64,000 bases of DNA. Origin: Limnephilus marmoratus. Its lineage: Eukaryota; Arthropoda; Insecta; Trichoptera; Limnephilidae. Every line of letters begins with the position of its first letter. Position 1 is the first letter of the stretch. A program made the position numbers and the translations under genes. The stretch spans positions 42,567,019-42,631,018 of the forward strand of contig OU862920.1 of NCBI GenBank assembly GCA_917880885.1, given 5' to 3'. A model generated the notes under the pieces. The model worked only from the letters and a program-made list of their open reading frames with translations. It was not told where the DNA came from and made no database searches. Of this stretch, positions 11,284-22,144 are shown in pieces.

Positions 11284-11790
11284 TTGGGAAAACTGTCCAA
11301 AGAAGCGAAGCTAGCCGCCCATAATGTAGTCCTGGTACCTACCCTGATGTATGGCAGTGAGGCATGGAACCGGCAGAGGAAGGATGAACGTAGACTGAAT
11401 GCTGTCGAAATGAGATCCCTGAGGCGTATGTGTGGCGAAACCATGTACTATCGTGTGAGAAACATGGAGATCCGCAAAGAATACAAGGCTGATGTAAACG
11501 TAATGAGCTTAAGAATGGAACGCTCAGATGGTTTGGGCACGTATATATGACGCGATGTGAATAGTAAAAGAAGTCGGGGACGCCCGAGGAGAAATACATG
11601 GCACGACCAAGTGAATCAGATACTTGAGTCGGGTCATGTCAAGAGTTAGAATAATAGAAGAGCATGTGTGACACGATGTATGAATGTGAACGAGGCAAGG
11701 AGTGTGTGTCAAGACCGAGTTGTTTGGCGGTCCGTCCTCTCTGCCTATCCCTGCGGAGAAATGGCGTGATGGTTAGTTAGTTAGTTAGAA
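11284..11790 (+). pseudogene. RTE-like LINE reverse transcriptase C-terminus
   Basis: Reads LAAHNVVLVPTLMYGSEAWN, then LNAVEMRSLRRMCG and RVRNMEIRKEYKADV, words typical of the C-terminal end of RTE-like retrotransposon polymerases in insects. Frame is lost after about codon 80, but the downstream 'agtcggggacgcccgag' (SRGRPR) and 'cctatccctgcggagaaatggcgtgatg' continue the family 3' end, finishing in (gttagtta)n. 5'-truncated and inactive. Confidence 0.75.
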
Positions 11791-12017
11791 TTCCAGCTCT
11801 CCTTTTCCTATACATATGGTAATCTATTCAATATTTGTGTTATCTTCTTCGGAGTTGCTTTGTGTTTTCTTTGCCTGTTCATTTAGAAGTGATTTGAAGA
11901 TTGGACATTGATTTTACAAAAATAAAATTTTTGGATTTCGTTGGATTCATCCTTGATCCGCAGAATGTCTGAAGGTTAGGCACTTTATACCACTATTCTA
12001 AATAAGACTTGCATAGA

Positions 12018-12053
12018 ACTCGTTTCTAATATCTTATTATATTAGAAACGAGT
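12018..12053. repeat. Perfect 15-bp hairpin
   Basis: actcgtttctaatat at 12018-12032 and its exact reverse complement at 12039-12053, with a 6-base loop, in the inner segment of the long MITE C copy. The sister copy at 55905-56425 lacks a hairpin this clean. Confidence 0.65.
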
Positions 12054-12190
12054 CCCGTAAAATAAATAAATATTTTATTGCTATTTCATTCTCTCGCAGG
12101 CTAAATCCTATAGATGTAAGTGTTTGATTTTTTTAGTGTCACTCGGTTCATATCACAACGGTGCTAAAGAAGTTTTCACTCCAAAACATT

Positions 12191-13164
12191 TTTTACATAC
12201 GAATAGTATTTTATTAAATATTTTCATGCTCGTATACACAGTACACATTAGATCATAAGTAAGAATAAGAATGGTAGTATAGGCCTTCCCTTAGACTGTT
12301 TAACCAACCAAACCAAAAATGTAAGAATTTTGTATTAATTGTTGATAAATTTCCGTCACATTTCGATGCACGATAAGCTATCGTTATGAGAATATTTGAC
12401 TAAATAATTTAAACTTTAATGTGTGAGAACGTTACACAATATTAGAGCGAAGATTTATTCGAGAGCTTTTCATTTCGTCTGCCTGTAAATGTGTTTGTGT
12501 GATCCGTCTCCGGTCAATTCTGACAAAATGGTAGCTGTAGTATAGCGGTAGTATATCGTGATGAGCTGTCAACCGTAATAATAAACTTTTCTGTGGTCTA
12601 CTATTCTGTCTGTGGTCTACGGTACCATCCTTGTATATTCACAAAACTAACACAGTTTAGAAAGGTTAAAATGATTTGAGTGATGTTGTTAATTGATTGG
12701 CCAAAAAGTACAGAATTATTTGAGAAAATCTACGGATAGTGTTGTAGGGAAAAATGACCTCGATACCTATGCGACTGGGAAAATTGATCTGATTATAACC
12801 AAACTCCGATAAGACAGATCACCAGAAGCAGAAGAAAAATATCTCAAATTATGTTTTGATGGGTAAATTATTTTCGTTTCGTTTGCTGCTGTGACTAAAT
12901 TATTAATCAAGATCATATGTGTCACTGCAAATCCATTTCGCACAGTTTTGTGACAACCCTGTATCTGAATAGTACGAGCGCAGAGGCGAGTAACATAAAC
13001 CATTTCGCACAATTTAGTACTGTGTTTATATTCGGATTGTTGAGAATTGCAGCAAGTTGATGTATGTTGAGCGAACTACACTGATTATAGCAGATTCCTG
13101 ACCCGAGTTCACTAATTATAAATATCGCTAATTTAAAAATAAATTTAAAACAACTTTCCCTGTC
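12191..13164. other. Gap with no gene seen
   Basis: AT-rich. The word 'tctgtggtctac' occurs twice near 12590-12620, and 'ccatttcgcaca' twice (12929 and about 12999). No coding region, RNA gene or known element recognised. Confidence 0.35.
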
Positions 13165-13443
13165 CAAATACAACTAACTAACCATCGCCGTTTCCCCGCA
13201 GGGGTAGGCAGAAATAATGGACCGCCGTCAACTCGGTCTGAGCACACACTCCTTGATTCATTCACATTCATATGTTATTCGATGACTTTTAACGTGGCCT
13301 GACTCAAGTATATGGTTCACTTGATTGTTCCCTCGAGTTTCACCGACTTCTACCATTCACATTCTCGTCATATATTATATTATCCTTACACGTCATTCTT
13401 ATTTCATTTACAAACCCAAACCACATAAGCGTCCCATTCTTAA

Positions 13444-14418
13444 CCTTTAAGTACCGACGTGTTGTCTGACAGACATTTTGCGCATTCGAAAAGTCTAGCT
13501 ACCTGTGTTAGCGTAATAGTATTACCCTGCACTTCTTTCTACCCCTCGAGTAGTTGCCCAACAGCGTTTGTGGAGAATGGCAGCGTCGCGTCGGTTGGTG
13601 CGATTTCGGTAAGTTAAGGCTGTTATAAGATCGAGAATGGTCGGTCAGACCCGTCGGTATCTACTTATGTAACTTTTCTTGGATTCGACTTTTTTTTCAT
13701 ATTATATGGGTTTCCTCTTTTATTTTCTATCAAATGTTACAATGAATCAAACAGGCTCCCCGGGCACGAAACGGGCAACCTCAATTGATAATAACAGTGT
13801 TTATGTCACTAGGAAGAAATATGAAACACGGCCTCACTCCAAGGGAATTGCGCTCGTCGATAAAAAGAGTTCTTGGGTCAGATGCGCCGGAAAATGTGAG
13901 GGAAATGGAGGGTAACCAACCTAGAGACTCTGTCATATCTGTCCCTCAAAATTAAAATGCAAGACTGCTTACAAATGTGACACTTGCACGAAACATGTGT
14001 GTCTTCAATGCAGCAAGCCTGTGTGCAAAGACTATTTGTAATATTTTATAGTTCCTAAAACTTTATGCCTTGTGGTTTTTCATATAGTTGCTGATTATTT
14101 AGTTTACTAACTACGAAAACAAAGAAATTTAAAATTTCCTTTTTTTATTTAACTTTAAGAAAAAAAAACCGGTGTAATTAAAATACATTAAGATTCAGGT
14201 AAAAGTCCATTTATTATTCAGAAATATCGTCGTCTGTGATTTAAATGCTTATGATTATTAATAAACGTGTAAATCATTATGTTTTATTTTACTTAAGCAA
14301 AAAAGCAATTTTTTTTAGAAAAATACGAAAAACTACATAAATTTTTATGTTAAAACTATGATGGTCTGGCAGATTGGTTGGTACTTATGTAACTAAACGG
14401 CGCCCCGGTACTTAAAGG
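13444..14418 (+). mobile_element. piggyBac-like element, internally deleted
   Basis: Flanked by TTAA on both sides (13440-13443 and 14419-14422). Perfect 13-bp terminal inverted repeats: CCTTTAAGTACCG at 13444 and CGGTACTTAAAGG ending at 14418. TTAA targeting with CC-starting ends is diagnostic of piggyBac. Only the C-terminal part of the transposase survives inside. Confidence 0.9.
13825..14041 (+). pseudogene. piggyBac transposase C-terminal Cys-rich domain, frameshifted
   Basis: Reads MKHGLTPRELRSSIKRVLG and APENVREMEG, hits a frameshift near 13945, then CPSKLKCKTAYKCDTCTKHV followed by CLQCSKPVCKDYL and a stop. The run of paired cysteines is the C-terminal zinc-binding domain that piggyBac transposases use to bind their ends. 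The catalytic DDD core is absent, so it cannot act by itself. Confidence 0.8.
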
Positions 14419-14504
14419 TTAATCTAACCCATTACTCATTACGCCTACATCAACCTTGCATTCTTTTCGAAACCCCATATTTTTCGCACGATCATACATG
14501 GTTT

Positions 14505-15078
14505 TACTTACATTCGGTGACGGCAAAAAAGGCAATATTCATTCGTTCCTTATCGCCATAAAGTTGCAGCTCTTGCTGCATGAGATACACAATGCACGTA
14601 GGTCTGTTTCCTCCAAAAGAAAAAAAGTCATCATTTTATTGCATCTCTCTCACACACTGCACCGTGACGTCTCCGTAGACCCCTACCAATACTACTTGAT
14701 GATAATTTTGAAAGTATGGAATATATATTATAACGATAATAATATAATACAAAAATTCAAAAACGTCAAACGTCAATGCGCTGATGGCTTTGATTTTGTT
14801 ATTAAAAATATAATGCTGCCGTTCTTTCTTACACATTAAATAACAACAGTCGAAATGGTGAACTTATGTCTTCACCCCCCCGAAGGAAACATACAATCAT
14901 TTTCGTACATCTCCCTCATACGTATAAAGAAAATGAAAAGCAATTTCCATCTAGAAAAAGTAGTACTTTGGGGGAAACAGTCACACGTATTTTGTGCGTC
15001 TCACCGTTATTTAGTGTTTAAGAAAGAACTGCAGCATTATTGCGATAAGGGACGTATGTTTATTGCCTTTTTTATCAC
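14505..15078. mobile_element. MITE with about 105-bp inverted repeats
   Basis: The left arm (cggtgacggcaaaaaaggca, cgttccttatcgc, tgcagctcttgctgcat, gtttcctccaaaag) is matched in reverse by the right arm (tttgggggaaacag, actgcagcattattgcgata, attgccttttttatcaccg). 'tactta' occurs just outside both ends, a possible target duplication. No transposase. Confidence 0.65.
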
Positions 15079-15571
15079 CGTACTTATAAAAGCGCACATT
15101 TGCTGAGAAGTAATACAGAAATATTAGATGATGAAAAGTCACACAAATGTATCTTGCTACACTTCGCCTCAAAAACTCTTATATTTATTCTTATATTTTC
15201 GTGACCCAACTCAAGCGCTTGATTATTTTATTTTGCGAATATTTTTTTCGCTTTTTAACTCGTGCCCTAGAGCCCTGCATTTGATTTAGTAGTCAGATAA
15301 AAGAAAACTAGAGATTACATCCATATTTCCTACTCACATCTGGTATCATTTCACGCTTGACCTCGCGTAAATAATGATTATGGACATTGTATCACCACAA
15401 CTACAACATGATTACAATGTACCAATCAGTTCTGCATGTGGGTAAAATCAGCACAGGGTGGTACTAAATCATCGTGACCATAATACGATGGATATTCACA
15501 ATTCCCGACTTGGTCACTAATGTGAAAAATGGGTAATAAAAAAAAGTGTAAGACGTGACACTACAAATCAG

Positions 15572-16982
15572 TAATATCCGACCGAAACAGGTATTTCCAC
15601 CGAAACCGAAACCGAAACTTTTTTAGATAAGTTAAATATCAATTATTAACTGTTATTTCGCTTATTTTTTACACTTATTCAGACAGTTAACACGTGTTAC
15701 ATTAAATAAATAAAAAAACAATAATTGAAGTATATGAAAAAATTATATATTTTTTTACATTACTTCTGTACAACCAAAAAAAAAAATAATAAAACATGTT
15801 AACTACTTCTTGTTAAACATTTGTCAATAATCAACACTTGAAGTCATTAATTGAGTATTTTGCTGATGATGTCGAGTGACATACGAGCCACGAACTCACC
15901 CGAAGTCAGCCGAACGAGAAGTTCCATGAAGTAGTTAAAATATTTTGTTATTTTTTATAAATTTTGTTTGTTTTATAGAAGTTGTTACGGAGCGCATTTC
16001 CGGTTTGACAATATTAAAGAGTTACTTTATGACTCGCGCGCCGCAGTGTTTCCGGCCGCTCGGAACAGCAAAGCGGCGATACGCGTTCGAGCCCCACAGT
16101 CAGCGCCCAGCCTCAGAGCACCGAGCACGTGCCGCTGTGTGCCGCTCGCTCCATACGACCGACGGTAGAATCTCGTGGAACAATGGCGCCAGACACGTGT
16201 TGTAACCATGTATTCGAGGACTGGAACATCAGAGTTCGTTGCCGATTCAAACACGCCTCTCACACCACCCTGTAAGTGACTGCATTGCCGTATTCCCTCT
16301 TTAATAATGTGTCTATTCGCTGTGTTAGTGATTGCCTCGCGAAACCCACCCGGGATGACGAAATTGAGAGATCACGTTAGTTCTAAAGTTCAGCTAGGTC
16401 ATTGTCATTGTGTTCATACTACATTGTTGACCCCTGTGATTACTGTAATGGTTTGTACCTGTTGATTCTACAATATATGACCTTTTCCTCTATTAACTGT
16501 TGTTATTCCGCTACGGTGGAGGTACCCAGGGCGACGCCCCGCACTGTATATTGAGAGATGGAGCTTACCTGATAGCCTACCGGCGGCCTCCGCTCTGAAT
16601 AGAGAGATCTCATATGCTTTTTCCGATTTTGCTAGCCTCGGGCATGTTGAGACGATATTGTTGGGGGTACACACCGCGCCTACCCCAGGCCCCACGTGTG
16701 TTGTAGCCCAAACGCACCACAGGCCCCAACGTACCAAAGTAATACAAAAAATTTTTTAGTTTTCACATACTCCAATTATTGTTTAATTTTATTTATTTAA
16801 TTTAACACGTGTTAACTATATGAATAAGAAGTGTAAAAAATATGCCAAATAACAGTAAACAATCGACTTTTAACATGTCTAAAAAAGGTTCGGTTACGGT
16901 TTCGGTTTCGAAACTGATGCCGAAACTAGATTTTTTTGCCGAAACTTGCCGAAACCGAAACCGAACCTTCGGTCGGTCACTA
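15572..16982. mobile_element. Non-autonomous hAT element, 1.4 kb
   Basis: An exact 8-bp duplication CAAATCAG flanks it (15564-15571 and 16983-16990). Ends TAatatCCGACCGAA and, reversed, TAGTGACCGACCGAA fit hAT ends. Inverted repeats reach inward about 190 bp, including 'aacacgtgtta' and 'ttttttacactt' in both arms, plus (ccgaaa)n runs. There is no transposase. The centre, 15960-16740, is much more GC-rich (next entry). Confidence 0.85.
16024..16740 (+). other. GC-rich cargo of the hAT element, possible captured exon
   Basis: A GC-rich segment unlike its surroundings. An ATG at 16183 opens 29 codons (MAPDTCCNHVFEDWNIRVRC...) that run into a consensus donor, CCT|GTAAGT, at about 16272. A second GC-rich stretch follows at 16500-16740. 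I do not recognise a domain. It may be a promoter and first exon picked up from a host gene, or an unrecognised insertion. Confidence 0.3.
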
Positions 16983-17109
16983 CAAATCAGCCGTCATCTT
17001 CAATGGAGGAGATGGGAGCAAACAATAAAGATAATGGTTTAAAACATTTTATGGCCAGCTCAGATCAAAGTTCAGAATATTTGCGGCACTTTCCTGAGTG
17101 GTGCATAAT

Positions 17110-17430
17110 GTTAGTGTAGGTTTGGTGATAAGCCTAGATGTTCCGATTTGAAAGAAAAGTGTTGAGAAGAATATGTAGATCCGTGAAAGAGGGGGAACAG
17201 TATCGCAACCGGCACAACAAAGAACTGTATGATATATATCAGGCCCCTAGCATCTCAGCCCATATGAGACTCCTAATGTTGAGATGGGCTGGGCATGTAC
17301 AGAGAATGCCGGACACACGCGTCTCAAAAAGAATTATGAGAGGGAGAGAGAATATCTTCAAATGTTATTACAGAATATTAGATGGTCTCAGGTCTCAGTA
17401 TAGTCCTATTCAAATACCATGACTTGGAAT
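17110..17430 (+). pseudogene. LINE reverse transcriptase C-terminal fragment
   Basis: Reads FERKVLRRICRSVKEGEQYR, HNKELYDIYQAPSISAHMRL, then LRWAGHVQRMPDTRVSKRIM. This block follows the polymerase fingers and thumb in common arthropod non-LTR retrotransposons. 5'-truncated; no catalytic YADD box is included. It ends where SINE A starts. Confidence 0.7.
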
Positions 17431-17439
17431 CGAAACATT

Positions 17440-17620
17440 ACTAAAAATGGCTTCATATGTGCTTGGTGACTACCTCGGAAGAGCCAGGTATTTCCAAATC
17501 TTCCCCTTACACGTCTGTTTCCCTTCCCCATTCTCTTCAGCCTCACAACACACCCCAATTGAAGGTGTTGGAATCCCTCTGGCTAAGGACTTTTAGGACT
17601 CTTGTGATGTATTTATATTA
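17440..17620 (+). repeat. SINE A copy, head-less
   Basis: 'gccaggtatttcc', 'cagcctcacaacacacccca', 'aggacttttaggactcttg' match SINE A in the orientation opposite to 54635-55015. Confidence 0.6.
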
Positions 17621-17984
17621 GATGTGTGGTGTTAGTAGCATTCAACCCATTCACTCATAGAAATGTTTAAATAAAACTCTCTTTATTTGTGGTATAAATA
17701 TAGGTAACTGAAAAAATCAAAATGATTTCAGAGAAGACTTTGGCAATTATTTGTGAGAATTATAATTATTTGAAAAAATAATTTGGTTTTATTTACCATA
17801 GAAAAAAAAAAAAAAATTGAAATGATAAAAAAAGTCTTTGATAGGCGTAAAAGCTAATTAAGAACAAAATGCTATTTTTTGTTAAAATAATCCAAACCGT
17901 GATTTCAAAAATTCCCCCATTTTTCCCAAAAAGAAATTTCCTCACTTAATCGAATGAGAATCGGACATTGATCCGTTCCTTCTC

Positions 17985-18282
17985 ACCTTTTTAAAATTCA
18001 CATCCTTGACTCCTCAGATTATACATTCTGTGGTCTAGATGTGGGAACTTTAGATCACATATTTTTTGGTTGTCTCTCTTTAAATAAAAATCCTCTCCTA
18101 AAATTGCCACCCCTTTCAACATTTCATCCATTCAACATTTCATCTCTTCTAAGTCTGAACTCGACTCCAATCTTCCATATAATTTTGAAATTAGCTCATT
18201 TAAATAAAATTCTCTGTAATTTTAAATGATGGCCTAGAACACCCTTGAAGGGTGAAAGCCAGAAATAATTGAAAAAAAAACT
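17985..18282 (+). pseudogene. LINE ORF2 C-terminus and 3'UTR with poly(A)
   Basis: In frame: LDSSDYTFCGLDVGTLDHIF then FGCLSLNKNP and LAHLNKILCNFK before a stop. The C-x-n-HIFFGC arrangement resembles the C-terminal Cys/His block of Jockey- or R1-type ORF2. A 3'UTR of about 50 bases with 'cccttgaagggtgaaagcc' ends in poly(A) at 18272. 5'-truncated. Confidence 0.6.
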
Positions 18283-19690
18283 TCGTCGTATAAAAATTAA
18301 AACTTCTGCTCAAAGAATTTTTTTTGTTTTCGTTTATTTTTTTATTTTAACTCACTAAATAGTGTAAAAATATTTTTTATTCATTTTATTAACTTTCAAA
18401 AAATATAAAAAATGCCAAGGTTGCCTCTAAAATGAAAATTGATTTCTATATATTTCGCAATTTAAAACAATAATCAACCTATCCGTGCTAGATACTTGCA
18501 ACACCTTTTGATAAAAAAAGTAAATTATTCGGTGGTTTTACATTTTGGCCACAAACCTAAAATTAAGTTTTGTATGAAAAAACCCGCGCAGAGTCAAGAA
18601 AATAGCTTAGTGTCTGTGCTCTATGGCATGTTCATTGTGGGGATCATCGCTAGACTGAATGAGTGCGGGAGTCAAGAAAGGAAAGAAAGAGAGAATAGGG
18701 AAGTAGCTAGCTATTTGCATATAATAATCAAAACACAACTATATCCATGTTCAGTTACTCCCTTCTCAGAATGGCGGTGTATTATTAAGGGAACACTGGC
18801 CTTATCTTCCATTATAAATTGCAAAGAAAATTAATCACATACAAAAATCTAGGTAATAATAATCTACTTCTTCGTTTTCCCCGTCTTCTTCCTCTTGCAA
18901 ATTTTCTTCCACCGTTACACATTACCTTATCAGAGCTAGAGGATGACGCAATATCATAACTGCATTAACTCGTTGGATGGTGAAGGAAGTTTGGTGTTTT
19001 GGTTTGAAAATATATTGAGCGTCTACTTTGACAAAGCGAGTTGCGTGTTGTCATACGTTTAGTTGAGCGAATTAGAATTGGTTCTTTACTGTTCACAATA
19101 ATTGATTTTAATTAAATAACTGTGGATCATTAATGACTGCCGTTTCGCTACGAATTGCAAAATCTACCACCACTTGCATTAATCACATCGCTAATTATTG
19201 TTTTTTAAATAGTTAAATCTGTGTCATGGTTTACCATCGTGAACGCACTTACCCCCATAGTGATTAACGTCGTCAAGTTGTACCATCAGAATCCATCGCA
19301 TTAAGCACTAAAACGTTTCCCTGCCGACGTGTTAAGGTGGGCAAGATAACATTAAGATAAATATCTGCTATTTGGTAGGTAGTCATGAAAATTGGCAAAT
19401 TGTCTATCTAATTGGATATTACAAACTTAAAAAACGTATTTAGTATCCAAAAAGCGATGTCTGCACAAATATGCAATAACTACCAAATCGTTAACAAGTT
19501 TATTTAATATTTAATTACAGGATAGCTGTAATCAATAGCATAATCCAATGAGTTAAACTCTTGCCTTAATACACACTATTTGTTTATATGTGCGTTTTTA
19601 TAAAGGGAAAATAAGTGGAAGTTAATGTTTATGCTTAATTTATCTGCCCTGCTTAATAATACACAATTTTAACGTAAATACGCATTCAAA
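18283..19690. other. Gap with no gene recognised
   Basis: AT-rich. One 112-codon open frame at 18496-18834 (plus) has no recognisable domain and I do not call it a gene. No repeat family of this window has a clear copy here. Confidence 0.35.
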
Positions 19691-20140
19691 AACCAGGATA
19701 ACTTTACACAGACAAACTCGGGCCGATTCACAAGATCTACATTACAACATACATTCCACCAACCTACAACTATAACTACATTTGGACAAAGAAATATTTA
19801 ATACTTCTCTATAAAATTATTTAATTTACTCCCTCCAATAAAAAATCATTAAAAAATAAACGACTTCAAACTAAGCATTAAGATAAGGATTATGGACATG
19901 GGAAGGAATAATATAGTTACAATTTTGTAACCTAACAAAGATTAATGCTTGCATTGTACTTTCTTTTAGATATAACTTTATAATTTTCCTCTTGTAATAT
20001 TTTAACGTAGGTATTTACTTATATTTCAAAAACGAAAACTTGAACAATGTGACCTAAGAACGGGGTACCCCAGTAAGGACCCATTTTTTCTCTAAAACAT
20101 TGTAAAAAAAAGAAAAAATAAAACAAATAAATAAGTAATC
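19690..20140 (+). pseudogene. Decayed LINE ORF2 tail and 3'UTR
   Basis: The frame reading TFGQRNI*YFSIKLFNLLPP has stops, but matches the 'TTFGQRNYTYFATKLHNILP' end of LINE-2 at 21308-21661. It is followed by a 3' region ending in an A-rich (aaataa) tail at about 20105-20140. Strongly decayed. Confidence 0.45.
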
Positions 20141-20839
20141 TTACCATTGTCAAAATAAATGTAAAACACCTCTGCACGTATTCTGCCATTATTACAACGT
20201 ATTTTTAAAACTTATTCAATTATAACTTTATAAACTTTGTAACATGGCTACATAGAAAAATCAATTTTTAACATACTGATGCAAAACTCGTGTGCAACAG
20301 GACGACCTTCTTGTTACTAGTCGGGCAACCACAGAACACTGATTGAAAAAAAAAACTTCGGATATCAAAAGTAATTTTCTTTCAACCAGCGGATGTTTTA
20401 ATAGCAATACATGGCATGAAATTGAACTGGTGAAGTTTTAGCATTTACGATTCCAAAGCCTCACAATCAGTTTAATATTGGAAATTTCCACTCGTCCAAT
20501 AAAACTGCTCGAAGAATAATTTTTCACATTTAATGGTGAAGTTTTCTGAAATGTGTGTGCGATTGGACGCCTCTCGTATCGAAATTACAAAACTCGCCTT
20601 GTCTTTTGGACATGGCTGAATGGCTCTCAAGTACCTTCGTATAAAACTTTTTAATCACGATTTATAATTGGATTTTCCTCGACATGCAGTCAAAGCGTAT
20701 GTATTGTGAGAATCTGACTTCTGCAAGCAATTTATTTATTTTAATGAGTTAAGAATAGTACTTTTAATACGTTTCAATACATATAGCAAAATAAGAATAT
20801 ATTTTTTTAAATATATATGTTAAAAATATGTGTATGCTT

Positions 20840-20930
20840 TGTAGCCTCCCCACTTTAGTTTTCTTTAGTTTTCTTTAGTTTTCTGAAGGTTTCCATTCTA
20901 CAGCGTGTGAACTGCAAACTTGTATTTTTT
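20840..20930 (-). mobile_element. MITE C end fragment
   Basis: 'ctccccactttagttttc...gaaggtttccattctacagcgtgtgaactgc' is the family C right end. The word 'tttagttttc' is repeated three times in tandem here. Confidence 0.55.
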
Positions 20931-21237
20931 TCTTTAGCTCCACATAGGAGGCCCTTAGGAAAATAATTCCCCTCAGGGCCTACGTCATCTTTGGGTTTGC
21001 TGTGCGGAGGATCTTTTTAGATTTTTGAAGGAGAGGAAGTTCCGGAAAGGAAAAGAGGTGGGAGGGGTGGGTATGAATCTTGAGGTCAGGTGTAATGGAT
21101 ATACGAATCCAACTCTCCCACTGGGGTGCAAGGCGATGTTCTGAGAGAGTAGGTTTTTTTTTTTTATTATAGCGACTATATAAAATTTTTTACATACAAC
21201 ATATAATGGTGAAATTAAGAGTAAAATATTGTATTTC

Positions 21238-21279
21238 TTAGTCCTCCTCACTAGGGGGTCCTGTGCCGAGGCGGACTAA
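21238..21279 (-). promoter_or_regulatory. LINE-2 3'UTR hairpin with conserved loop
   Basis: 12-bp stem (one mismatch) at 21238-21249 and 21268-21279 around an 18-base loop containing CTAGGGGGTCCTGTGC. The second family copy at 34420-34453 has a different stem sequence but still pairs, and nearly the same loop. It lies just 3' of the ORF, where polymerase-recognition structures of LINE RNAs lie. Confidence 0.6.
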
Positions 21280-21307
21280 AGTTATTTAAATATAGTTCAT
21301 TTGTCTT

Positions 21308-22140
21308 CTATGTCGTTTTTAGCGTCTTCGCTAGGGTTTTCTCATTGCCCTCTTTAAGCCATATTTTTATTCTTGATTTGTATTCAATTGGATTTTTTAT
21401 TAGTTTTATGTCTTGGGGAAGTATGTTATGAAGTTTTGTTGCAAAATATGTATAGTTTCTTTGTCCAAATGTGGTTTTATAACTTGGAATATTTTTTATA
21501 TCATTTTTATTCGATCTAGTGTTATGCATACACGGTCTAGTAGAGGATTCATTATTTTTGAAGAGCTTCAATAATATATTTTTGGCATATATTTGCTGTA
21601 CACTTGGTACGTCAAAGTTATTGAAAATTTCAATTGAAGGCGTTCTAATTGGTACTTTCAATATGGTCTATATGATTCCTTTTTGAATCGTATTCAGGTT
21701 GTATAGGTACGTGTGTGTAGCAGATCCCTATCCTATGATTCCATATTCAATTCGAGAATGACATAACGCGTAGTAGACCTTTTTCATATCCTTTTTATTT
21801 AACACATTTCTTAAATTTTTAAAAAACTATATAAGGCTAGTGAGTTTTTCCGTAATACCTTTGATGTGTAGGTCCCATCTAAGATTTTCATCAATTATTA
21901 CTCCGAGATATTTAATGTTTTGTGTTTTTTCGATAACAGGGCAGTAACATTGTGTATTATTTCCATGGCATTCATGTAATTTTAGTTCTAGTGATTTTAT
22001 TGGTAGGCCCCTTGAGTTCATCGAAAATGTTATATATTTTGTTTTGCTTATATTAAGGGTAAGCGAGTTGATTTTAAGCCAATTTTGAAGTGCACTAAGC
22101 CCTTTTTTAGCCTCCTTAAATGTATCCGTCCAATTTTCTT
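21308..22140 (-). pseudogene. LINE-2 reverse transcriptase, thumb and C-terminus
   Basis: Continues directly after the FADD box once LINE-1 is skipped: LFQEENWTDTFKEAKKGLSA, LKINSLTLN, NIKYLGVIIDENLRWDLHI, then HSRIEYGIIG, VPIRTPSIEIFNNFDVPSVQ and TTFGQRNYTYFATKLHNILP. The frame is constant but broken by several in-frame stops, one at the position of a conserved Trp. The catalytic part sits on the other side of LINE-1. Confidence 0.8.
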
Positions 22141-22144
22141 CTTG

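Larger units (their letters stand above)
11220..12190 (+). mobile_element. Long MITE C copy split by an RTE-like LINE fragment
   Basis: It begins 'gaagtgaaatcttcagaaaactaaagtagacaagag' and ends 'cacaacggtgctaaagaagttttcact', the shared ends of family C. The inner segment at about 11790-12060 (cttcttcggagtygc, ttgtgttttctttgcct, tttacaaaa) matches the long copy at 55905-56425. The LINE fragment at 11284-11790 interrupts it. Confidence 0.6.
13165..14510 (-). pseudogene. RTE-like LINE 3' end split by a piggyBac element
   Basis: Minus-strand 3' end of the LINE family at 11284-11790: (ctaacta) tail at 13170, 'ccgcaggggtaggca', 'cttgattcattcacattcat'. It runs to 13439, then continues after the piggyBac at 14419-14510 (tctaacccattactcattac, aaagaatgcaaggttgatg on the minus strand). 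The frame is broken. Confidence 0.65.

Noticed and set aside
16500..16740. A spliceosomal U-snRNA in the GC-rich part of the hAT element
   Set aside because: 'cttacctgatag' hinted at U1, but no other U1, U2 or U4 landmark or Sm site follows.
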